Origin: Paracoccaceae bacterium
GTDB lineage: Bacteria > Pseudomonadota > Alphaproteobacteria > Rhodobacterales > Rhodobacteraceae
NCBI GenBank assembly: GCA_007128995.1
Contig: SKWJ01000324.1
Coordinates: 1 to 12,149, forward strand
Direction of reading: 5' to 3'
DNA: 12,149 nucleotides
The notes beneath the pieces were generated by a model. It made no database searches. It saw only the letters and a program-made list of their open reading frames with translations, and had not been told where the DNA came from. Both the position numbers and the translations under genes were made by a program. Positions 6,294-12,149 of this stretch are shown here, piece after piece; positions within the stretch are counted from its first letter, which is position 1; the number at the start of each line of letters is the position of its first letter.

Positions 6294-8756
6294 TCACTCG
6301 GATGCCGGGCGCAAGACGGTGATGCCGACCGCCCCGCCGCGCGCAAGATCAGGATCAAGCGTCATCGGGATATACTCGCCACGCCGCCACAGATCGCCCA
6401 GATCGTCATAGTGCCGCGACAGCGGGTGACCGGATTGACCTGTCGACAGGATGAACACCGAGCTTTCGGGGTCAGCGAAATCGTAGACGCCGCGATAGAT
6501 TGCCCCGTGAACATTCGCGAATGGCTCTGGATCGCGTCCCGAGGTGCGCGCACGCATCAGGGTATGGTCCCCGCCAGAAGTCGATTGGGTGATATTCACG
6601 AAATGCCGTACAAGCGGAACATCTCCGAGAACCGAATGCCGGTGCGTGGCCATATGTGCATCCCCCCAGCGCCAGCTTTCGACAGCGTCTCCATACCGTT
6701 CCGTGAGCCGCAAGAGCGCCTCATCCAGCGCGGTTATCGCCATGTCCGAGCAGGTTTCGGTGACCGATGACTGAACGATGTTGCACCATGCCCCTGCGCC
6801 CTCGGTATCGCGAAAGACGCGCTCGATAAAGACCGGGTCGACATGGGTGAAGGCAGCGGCAAGCGGGCCAAGTTCGTCACGGATCAGGCGCATCTGCAGG
6901 TGACGCATCCAGGCTGCATAGATCAGCGGTTCGGGCAGATGTTCATTCATCTCGCCATTCCAGTCCGCCAGCAACCGCAAGGCCCGTTGACGCAGATGGG
7001 CACGCGTTCCAGCAGGCGCAGCTTCGCCCGAGAACCACAGATCGGCCGCGACCAGAGGCAGCAGCAGGCGCGCCGCTGGGCTGACAGTATCAAGCTGGGC
7101 CTCGATGAAGCTGTCGCGCGTGTGCACGCTGCGTGTCCGCATCAGGTGCAAAAACCGTTCGATCCGCTGCGTGTCGCCCCAGTCATGGCTGACATGCAGG
7201 GGAAATGGGCGCTCAAGCAGCTTGTTGTTGGTATTGCCGAGAATACCGCTTTCGGGGTCAATGAAGCGCGGATTGTCGCTGAAAGGCAGCATTCCCTGCC
7301 AGCGGTTCTCGCGCCGCCAGCCGGGCGCGGGCATCCGGCCCTGAGTCTCATGTGCGGCGTCACGGCGCGGCATTCGCCCGAGTGTCTGCAAGGCGACGCG
7401 GTCGTGCGACGCAAGCATCAGGTTTTGTGAAGGCGCGACAAACAACTCTCCGGCGGCAAGCGCGTCTTCGATGGTTTGCGCACGCATCAACCGCATTGCT
7501 GCCGTCATCGTCGTGTCCGCTGGTTCCATCGCTGTCCAACTCAGCGCAGCGACATGTCCCGGTGGCGTGACAGTTGCGAGGTCAAACAGGGCGCCGGACA
7601 GAATCGGGCCGTTCTCGGACCACCGTAATGTCAGGGTTATGGGGTCTTCATCTCTGATCCGGATGATCGAGCCGCGGGTTTCGAATTCCGCCCAACCGTC
7701 GGGTGTGCGGTATTCCAGCGGATTGTCCGGGTTCAACTCTTCTATCAGGATATCGCTGTCATCCATGTAGGACGACGTGATCCCCCAGCCCAGGGCCTCT
7801 GTCCGCCCTGACAAAATAGCGGGAATCCCGGGAATGCTGGCCCCGATCACGCCGCCCGAGGACAATTCGAGCCGTGCAAGATACATCAGTGCCGGGGCCG
7901 TCAGTTCCAGATGCGGATCGTTTGCCAGAAGCGCCCCATCCGAGGCCGCACGCCCGGGTGCGGCCGCAAAGCTGTTGGATGCGCCCGCCAGGGCGACAGG
8001 GCTGACGGGAAACAGGGGGTCGTCAAGCAGTGTCAGCTGTGTGCTGGGAAGAACCTCGGGAAAGAGCGCCGCATAATCGGGAAGTGCTGCGACCCCATCG
8101 CCGGGGGCATCTGGCATCAGATCGCGCAGCCGTTCTTCGGGAACCAGCAGCGATGCGCGTGCGCGCAGCACCTCGCGCCCGATCTGGCTGTTCAGCTGGA
8201 CTGAAAGTAGTTTCAGGATCGCCAGAGAATCGGCAGGCTGCCAGAGCGGCATTTCCGCATTGAAGGCAAAGAACTCGACCGCGCCACGCCCGCGCGCGCG
8301 CTCATTCGTCACGCGAAGCCACGCGTTCACACCATCCGCATAAGCCTGAAGGGCAGCGCGTGTTTCGGCGTCCTGTGCTAAATAGGCACTGCGCGCCAAC
8401 CCGTAGATATCGAGTCTGCGCATCAACTCATCGGTGCGCGCTGTCCGCCGTCCGAACATTTCGGACAAGCGCCCCTGTGCGGTGCGGCGCAGCATCTGCA
8501 TCTGCCATAAGCGATCCTGCGCATGAACGAAGCCAAGACCGAAAAAGACATCCGGATCTGCATCCGCGAAGATATGGGGAACGTTATGTGTGTTTCGCAC
8601 GATCTCGACCTCACCCGAGAGCCCCGCCAGCGCGAAGCTTTCGTTGTAGTTCGGCAAGGACCGGGCAAGGAAGAAATAAAGAGCCAGCGCCGACAGCGCC
8701 GCGAGGGCGGCGAAGGCAGCAAAGATCTTCAAGAGCCAGCGGAACAGGGTGAACAT
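6294..8756 (-). CDS. penicillin-acylase-family (S45) N-terminal-nucleophile amidohydrolase
   Basis: An 820-residue precursor of the penicillin G acylase/AHL acylase superfamily. Residues about 6-31 form a hydrophobic segment without a clear signal-peptidase site, so the protein probably stays anchored in the inner membrane facing the periplasm. The alpha-chain region shows the NVPHIFA and FGLGFVHAQDRLWQM motifs (58-88). The beta chain should begin at Ser260 in LAGASNSFA after autocleavage, with LLANDPHL following (277-284). NTNNK (508-512) holds the likely oxyanion-hole Asn, and QNLMLA (444-449) is also typical. The family hydrolyses amide-linked acyl groups: beta-lactams, N-acyl-homoserine lactones, aculeacin, or acylated siderophore precursors. 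Which of these applies here cannot be told. Length is normal for this subgroup. No strong Shine-Dalgarno is seen. The gene diverges from the dehydrogenase across 95 bases. Confidence 0.92.
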   Translation of the reverse strand: MFTLFRWLLKIFAAFAALAALSALALYFFLARSLPNYNESFALAGLSGEVEIVRNTHNVPHIFADADPDVFFGLGFVHAQDRLWQMQMLRRTAQGRLSEMFGRRTARTDELMRRLDIYGLARSAYLAQDAETRAALQAYADGVNAWLRVTNERARGRGAVEFFAFNAEMPLWQPADSLAILKLLSVQLNSQIGREVLRARASLLVPEERLRDLMPDAPGDGVAALPDYAALFPEVLPSTQLTLLDDPLFPVSPVALAGASNSFAAAPGRAASDGALLANDPHLELTAPALMYLARLELSSGGVIGASIPGIPAILSGRTEALGWGITSSYMDDSDILIEELNPDNPLEYRTPDGWAEFETRGSIIRIRDEDPITLTLRWSENGPILSGALFDLATVTPPGHVAALSWTAMEPADTTMTAAMRLMRAQTIEDALAAGELFVAPSQNLMLASHDRVALQTLGRMPRRDAAHETQGRMPAPGWRRENRWQGMLPFSDNPRFIDPESGILGNTNNKLLERPFPLHVSHDWGDTQRIERFLHLMRTRSVHTRDSFIEAQLDTVSPAARLLLPLVAADLWFSGEAAPAGTRAHLRQRALRLLADWNGEMNEHLPEPLIYAAWMRHLQMRLIRDELGPLAAAFTHVDPVFIERVFRDTEGAGAWCNIVQSSVTETCSDMAITALDEALLRLTERYGDAVESWRWGDAHMATHRHSVLGDVPLVRHFVNITQSTSGGDHTLMRARTSGRDPEPFANVHGAIYRGVYDFADPESSVFILSTGQSGHPLSRHYDDLGDLWRRGEYIPMTLDPDLARGGAVGITVLRPASE

Positions 8757-8851
8757 GATTCAGAGTGGTCTTTTGTTGACGGTCTGGATGGTGCTGATAG
8801 GTATTGGTCCTGCGCCGAAAGCGCAATCACAAGAATTCGAGAGGGGTGGTA

Positions 8852-9730
8852 ATGGCGAAGATAGCGTTTCTGGGGCTGGGTGTGATGGGTGGGCCGATGG
8901 CCGCGCATTTGTTGCGCGCCGGGCATGATGTTACAGTCTTTAACCGGACCGCAGCCAAAGCAGAGGCCTGGGTGAAGGCTTATGGTGGCCAGTCTGCGCC
9001 AACCCCCCGCGCGGCTGCGCAAGGGGCAGAGTTTGTTATGGCCTGTGTCGGAAATGATGATGATCTGCGCGCTGTCTGCCTTGGGGATGACGGTGCGTTC
9101 GCGGCCATGACGGCTGGCAGTGTCTTTGTGGATCACACGACTGTCTCGGCTCAGGTCACGCGGGAGTTGCATGACGCTGCGCGTGCCAAGGGCTTGGATT
9201 TTGTCGATGCGCCTGTCTCGGGCGGGCAGGCCGGGGCCGAAAACGGCGCGCTTTCGATCATGTGCGGCGGCGCGCAGGACGCTTTTGCGCGCGCCGAGCC
9301 GGTCATGGCAGCATATGCCCGCGTTGCCCGGTTGATGGGAGAGAGCGGTGCCGGCCAGATTGCCAAGATGATGAACCAGATCTGCATTGCCGGTGTGTTG
9401 CAAGGATTGTCCGAAGCGCTGCATTTCGGGGAAAAGGCCGGAATGGACGGCCGTGCCGTGGTCGAGGTCATCAGTCAGGGTGCGGCAGGATCGTGGCAAA
9501 TGCAAAACCGCCATGCAACAATGCTGGAGGGTGGATTCGATCATGGCTTTGCTGTGGACTGGATGCGCAAGGACCTTGGCATCTGCCTTTCTGCCGCAGA
9601 TGAACTTGGCGCTTCATTGCCGCTGACAGCGCTGGTGGATCAGTTCTACAAGGATGTTCAGGCCATGGGGGGCGGGCGCTGGGATACCTCGGCGCTGATC
9701 GCGCGGCTGCGCAAGTTCGGAGAAGACTGA
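8852..9730 (+). CDS. beta-hydroxyacid dehydrogenase (3-hydroxyisobutyrate dehydrogenase family)
   Basis: A 292-residue cytoplasmic oxidoreductase. It has the N-terminal Rossmann motif FLGLGVMGGPMA (6-17), the substrate-binding DAPVSGG (119-125), the catalytic GAGQIAKMMNQ with Lys172, and the C-terminal KDLGICL (240-246). Together these define the 3-hydroxyisobutyrate/glyoxylate/succinic-semialdehyde reductase family. The loop after the second beta strand reads NRT (31-33) where NAD-specific members have an acid; this favours NADP(H), and hence reduction of a semialdehyde or glyoxylate rather than valine catabolism. The start is the ATG at 8852, with AGGGG five bases before it; the longer reading to 8804 has a basic, non-family extension. 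The stop overlaps the next start by one base (TGATG). A TTGACG at 8776-8781 could be part of its promoter, but I see no good -10 at normal spacing. Confidence 0.92.
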   Translation: MAKIAFLGLGVMGGPMAAHLLRAGHDVTVFNRTAAKAEAWVKAYGGQSAPTPRAAAQGAEFVMACVGNDDDLRAVCLGDDGAFAAMTAGSVFVDHTTVSAQVTRELHDAARAKGLDFVDAPVSGGQAGAENGALSIMCGGAQDAFARAEPVMAAYARVARLMGESGAGQIAKMMNQICIAGVLQGLSEALHFGEKAGMDGRAVVEVISQGAAGSWQMQNRHATMLEGGFDHGFAVDWMRKDLGICLSAADELGASLPLTALVDQFYKDVQAMGGGRWDTSALIARLRKFGED

Positions 9731-10257
9731 TGCTTTATGCTCTGGGCACGCGCTGCCCTGTCGTGCCGGAAAACGGGGATTACTGGGTCGCGCCGGGCGC
9801 GCATGTCATCGGCGATGTACGCCTTGGAGAGGGTGTGTCCATCTGGTTTGGCTGCACGCTTCGGGGGGATAATGAACCGCTGGATATCGGTGCAGGCAGC
9901 AATATTCAGGAAAACGCAGTGCTGCACACGGATATGGGGTTTCCGCTTCGGATCGGTCCGAATTGCACAATCGGGCACAAGGCGATCCTTCATGGATGCA
10001 GCATTGGCGCCGGTTCGCTGATCGGCATGGGGGCAACAGTGCTGAATGGTGCCGTTATCGGCAAAGGGTGTCTGATTGGCGCCGGTGCGCTGGTGACAGA
10101 GGGCAAGATCATCCCGGATGGGGCTTTGGTAATGGGAGCGCCGGGGCGGGTTGTACGCCAGCTGGATGCAGCAGCACAAGCGCGCCTTGTGGCATCGGCT
10201 GAAGGGTATCAGGCCAATATGCGGCGTTTCCGTGAAGAGTTGCAGCCCTTGAGCTGA
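9730..10257 (+). CDS. gamma-carbonic-anhydrase-like left-handed beta-helix protein
   Basis: A 175-residue trimeric hexapeptide-repeat protein. Repeats such as IGDVRLGEGVSIW, IGPNCTIGHKA, IGAGSLIGMGA and IGKGCLIGAGA form the left-handed beta-helix, followed by a C-terminal helix. Residues His66, His83 and His88 match the metal-binding His triad of gamma carbonic anhydrases, and RGD (45-47) and Gln60 are also conserved, so a metal site is intact. The YrdA/PaaY/CaiE group it belongs to often shows weak or no CO2 hydratase activity, so the true role is open. The start codon overlaps the dehydrogenase stop by one base, which points to coupled translation. The gene ends 23 bases from the convergent hydroxylase gene, with no terminator seen between them. 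Confidence 0.93.
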   Translation: MLYALGTRCPVVPENGDYWVAPGAHVIGDVRLGEGVSIWFGCTLRGDNEPLDIGAGSNIQENAVLHTDMGFPLRIGPNCTIGHKAILHGCSIGAGSLIGMGATVLNGAVIGKGCLIGAGALVTEGKIIPDGALVMGAPGRVVRQLDAAAQARLVASAEGYQANMRRFREELQPLS

Positions 10258-10280
10258 TTCTTCCTGTCCTCACAGCAGTT

Positions 10281-11471
10281 CTAACGGACGCCGATGCCCA
10301 TCTGCATCAGGGTACGACGAATCGGGGATGCCGAATACATCATGTCCAGCATGCGCGCCCGCGCATCGCGCAGCGGTTGCGCGGAAATCATCGACGCGCG
10401 GTTCAGCATCCCGACACCGGCCACCCGCAGAGCGACATCGGGGTAGCGTTTGCGTTGATAGGCTGCCAGCATGGCGGGTTGGCCAAGCGTGTCGGGGGTT
10501 GAGAGATCCAGCAGTGCCCCCAGATCGGCCAACGACATATTCAGCCCTTGTGCACCTATGGGCGGGACAACATGCGCTGCTTCTGCCATCAGCGCCGTGC
10601 GCTGGCCATAAAAGCGCTCGGCGATCTGGCTGATGATGGGCCAGACGCTGCGCCGTGAAATCAATTTCAGCGGGCCAAGGATGCTGCAAGAGCGCAGTGT
10701 CATCTCGGCTCCGAAATCGGTAACTGGCAGAGCGGCCAGTCGCGCGATCTCTGGGCCAGTTTCCATCCAGACGATGGCCGAACACGGCATTCCGTCCCGA
10801 TCTGGCAGGGGAACGAAGGTGAATGGCCCGCCAGAGCGGTGGATTTCTGTCGAGACATTGTCATGCGGTTCTGGGTGCGACACGGCGAAGGCCAGCGCCT
10901 TCTGGCCAAAGCGCGTCGTGCGGACGCCGATGCCCAAGGCTTGGCGCATTGGCGAGTTTCGCCCGTCTGCGGCGATGAGAAGCTGCGCTGCCACCTGGGT
11001 TCCGTCGGAAAGCCCGACAAGTGCGGCGCTTTCGCGGGGTGTCAGGCTGCATGTGCCGATCCCGGGACGAAAGGTGACATTGGGCAGTTCGGCCAGTCGC
11101 GCGACGCATTCACGTTTCAAAAGCCAGTTGGGAAGGTTCCAGCCAAAGGGTTGTTCCGAAATATCGGCGGCATCGAAATCATGACTGACGCGCGGCTCTG
11201 GCAGTTCGCCACCCGCATCGACAATGCGCATGACCTGAAGCGGCATCGCATATTTAGAAAAACGCTCCCATAGGCCGGCAGCTTCCAAAACCCGAATTGA
11301 CGGTTGAAGAAAGGCAGTGCTGCGCAGATCTGAGTGCGGGTCGGCCTCTGCCACGATCGGAGGGGCAGGGTCCACGCACAGAACCGAGTAGCCTTTGGAT
11401 CCGAATGCGGCAGCGGCGCTCAGTCCCGCGATGCCGCCACCAGAAATCACGATGTCAAACTTCTGTCGCAT
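10281..11471 (-). CDS. FAD-dependent hydroxylase of the UbiH/UbiF/Coq6 family
   Basis: A 396-residue flavoprotein monooxygenase of the ubiquinone-biosynthesis hydroxylase type, which adds hydroxyls to the ring of the quinone precursor at the inner face of the membrane. The ADP-binding motif ISGGGIAGLSAA is at 9-20, the DG motif LIAADGRNSPMR at 165-176, and a third FAD motif, AEAAHVVPPIGAQGLNMSLAD, spans 296-316. In this last motif the usual GDAAH is AEAAH; the Pro-X-Gly-Gln-Gly-X-Asn part is intact, so FAD binding is expected. The ATG at 11471 is used, preceded by GGCGGAGGG; the reading can be extended only through a TTG at 11489 that overlaps the ribosome binding site. Which ring position (C1, C5 or C6) it hydroxylates is not decidable from sequence. 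It converges on the carbonic-anhydrase-like gene. Confidence 0.92.
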   Translation of the reverse strand: MRQKFDIVISGGGIAGLSAAAAFGSKGYSVLCVDPAPPIVAEADPHSDLRSTAFLQPSIRVLEAAGLWERFSKYAMPLQVMRIVDAGGELPEPRVSHDFDAADISEQPFGWNLPNWLLKRECVARLAELPNVTFRPGIGTCSLTPRESAALVGLSDGTQVAAQLLIAADGRNSPMRQALGIGVRTTRFGQKALAFAVSHPEPHDNVSTEIHRSGGPFTFVPLPDRDGMPCSAIVWMETGPEIARLAALPVTDFGAEMTLRSCSILGPLKLISRRSVWPIISQIAERFYGQRTALMAEAAHVVPPIGAQGLNMSLADLGALLDLSTPDTLGQPAMLAAYQRKRYPDVALRVAGVGMLNRASMISAQPLRDARARMLDMMYSASPIRRTLMQMGIGVR

Positions 11472-11576
11472 GCGCCCTCCGCCAGTCAATATGCGGACTG
11501 TAACGCATTGATCCTCGGGCGCAACGTGACAAACTGGTCCAAGGGTTGCACCCGGCTGCGATATCCGATGCAGGCA

Positions 11577-11771
11577 TTATCCGAAAACGATCAGGACAAG
11601 AAGGACAACCATCAGCAACGCCGCGCCGACCATGATTGTCACAATACCCGGAAGGCCCCAGACCATTCCTGAAATGACCAGCGCATTCAGAAATACCATG
11701 AGCGCGGCCCAGATCGGCCAAGGTTCTTCTTCTTTTCGCCAATCGTTGGTCTTGCTGTCAGATCCAGCCAT
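11577..11771 (-). CDS. small two-helix membrane protein, paralogue of the right-edge gene
   Basis: A 64-residue protein with a polar, charged N-terminus (residues 1-16), then two hydrophobic helices (about 19-38 and 42-62), ending LIVFG. I do not recognise a named family. The ATG at 11771 has GGAGG at a 7-base spacing, and the in-frame ATG at 11792 lies inside an inverted repeat and is less likely. From the EPW motif to the end, 49 residues align without gaps to the neighbouring miniprotein, 25 of them identical (EPW-IWAA, LVI, MV-AA, LIVFG). Both are on the minus strand, 130 bases apart. The role is unknown; a small inner-membrane protein is all the sequence supports. Confidence 0.75.
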   Translation of the reverse strand: MAGSDSKTNDWRKEEEPWPIWAALMVFLNALVISGMVWGLPGIVTIMVGAALLMVVLLVLIVFG

Positions 11772-11781
11772 AACATCGCCT

Positions 11782-11816
11782 CCGTCAAACATGTGCCTTG
11801 GACATATGTTTGACGG
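11782..11816 (-). promoter_or_regulatory. perfect 11-bp inverted repeat reaching into the ribosome binding site
   Basis: CCGTCAAACAT (11806-11816 on the minus strand) and ATGTTTGACGG (11782-11792) are perfectly complementary around a 13-base loop. The last GG of the 3' arm is the first GG of the GGAGG Shine-Dalgarno (11783-11779) of the 64-residue membrane protein. In RNA this would be a stable hairpin holding part of the ribosome binding site. In DNA it could equally be an operator. No U-run follows, so it is not a typical terminator. Confidence 0.6.
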
Positions 11817-11901
11817 CGCAGAGCGTCATCAGGTCAGATTGCCGCGCGACTGAAGCGCGCAGCAGCGCAGATCGGTCTGGAACCGGTGTCGGCGCGCTAC
11901 G

Positions 11902-12114
11902 CTATCCGAACACAATGAGGGACAACAGCGCCAGCATCCCAATGGCCGCCGGCACCATGACCACAACAAGACCTTGTATCCCCATGGCAACAACAGCGAT
12001 GACCAGAATGGCGACCACCAACAGGATTGCCGCCCAGATGGCCCATGGCTCGTTTTCAAAAAGTCCCGGACGCGACGCATTGTCAGCACTGGATTGGGTG
12101 TGTGCATTGCTCAT
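11902..12114 (-). CDS. small two-helix membrane protein
   Basis: A 70-residue protein with a polar N-terminus of about 22 residues (Ser, Asn, Asp, His), then an EPWAIWAA motif leading into two hydrophobic helices (about 25-44 and 48-67), with the same LIVFG C-terminus as its neighbour. No named family is recognised. The ATG at 12114 is preceded by GGAGGAG, a strong ribosome binding site, at about 5 bases. The paralogue downstream has its own Shine-Dalgarno and a hairpin leader, so the two are probably translated separately even if cotranscribed. Membrane localisation is supported; function is not. Confidence 0.75.
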   Translation of the reverse strand: MSNAHTQSSADNASRPGLFENEPWAIWAAILLVVAILVIAVVAMGIQGLVVVMVPAAIGMLALLSLIVFG

Positions 12115-12140
12115 GATCTCTCCTCCGAATGAATGCGATT

Positions 12141-12146
12141 TTTATA
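12141..12146 (-). promoter_or_regulatory. candidate -10 element of the right-edge miniprotein gene
   Basis: TATAAA, read on the minus strand, matches 5 of 6 positions of the sigma-70 -10 and would start transcription about 20 bases before the ATG at 12114. The -35 would lie beyond the window edge, so it cannot be judged. Confidence 0.4.
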
Positions 12147-12149
12147 CAG

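Noticed and set aside
8811..8825. Hairpin TGCGC-CGAAA-GCGCA before the dehydrogenase
   Set aside because: The stem is only 5 bp, lies away from the ribosome binding site and has no U-run; it is within what chance gives in GC-rich DNA.
8729..9544. Minus-strand ORF of 271 codons opposite the dehydrogenase
   Set aside because: It is antisense to a gene with full dehydrogenase motifs and shows no domain of its own.
1..12149. CRISPR arrays, insertion sequences, attachment sites, defence genes
   Set aside because: No regularly spaced direct repeats, transposase, integrase, or terminal inverted repeats with target duplication were found. The tRNA-Pro gene has no visible 3'-end repeat copy or integrase nearby.

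Overview
The window looks like an ordinary stretch of chromosome from a GC-rich alphaproteobacterium, most likely of the Rhodobacterales (Rhodobacteraceae/Roseobacter relatives). The pointers are the long two-domain dCTP deaminase, the short FadL-type porin, the UbiH-like hydroxylase with an AE-AAH motif, and the MetA linked to a P-loop ATPase. The group assignment is my inference from protein character; no taxonomic marker gene is present. I see no insertion sequence, phage gene, CRISPR array or clear island boundary, and coding is dense. No stretch above about 300 bases lacks a gene or RNA.

Layout, left to right. A minus-strand block holds marC-like and dcd (4 bases apart, probably one transcript) below tRNA-Pro(GGG). 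Next comes a tight minus-strand cluster of P-loop ATPase, metA and an alpha/beta hydrolase, with 9 bases between the first two and a 26-base overlap between the last two. A candidate promoter with an internal palindrome lies in front of the ATPase. Upstream of that is a FadL/OmpP1-type outer-membrane protein gene with a strong rho-independent terminator behind it and an unusual leader in front. A large penicillin-acylase-family Ntn hydrolase (820 aa) follows, also on the minus strand. Divergent from it, on the plus strand, are a beta-hydroxyacid dehydrogenase and a gamma-carbonic-anhydrase-like protein, overlapping by one base. They converge on a minus-strand UbiH-type FAD hydroxylase. At the right edge are two paralogous two-helix membrane miniproteins.

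Functions. Most genes are housekeeping: nucleotide supply (Dcd), methionine synthesis (MetA, which by its Glu111 should use acetyl-CoA rather than succinyl-CoA), translation (tRNA-Pro), ubiquinone-type hydroxylation (UbiH family), and envelope or uptake functions (FadL, MarC, membrane-anchored acylase). Genes of unknown role are the ATPase next to metA and the miniprotein pair.

The observations most worth a second look are: (1) the paralogous miniproteins (25 of 49 aligned residues identical, no gaps), the second preceded by a perfect 11-bp inverted repeat that takes in two bases of its Shine-Dalgarno; (2) a possible 23-codon upstream ORF ending on the fadL ribosome binding site; (3) the ATPase-metA-hydrolase cluster with a palindrome inside its putative promoter. 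I found no convincing new defence or mobile system.
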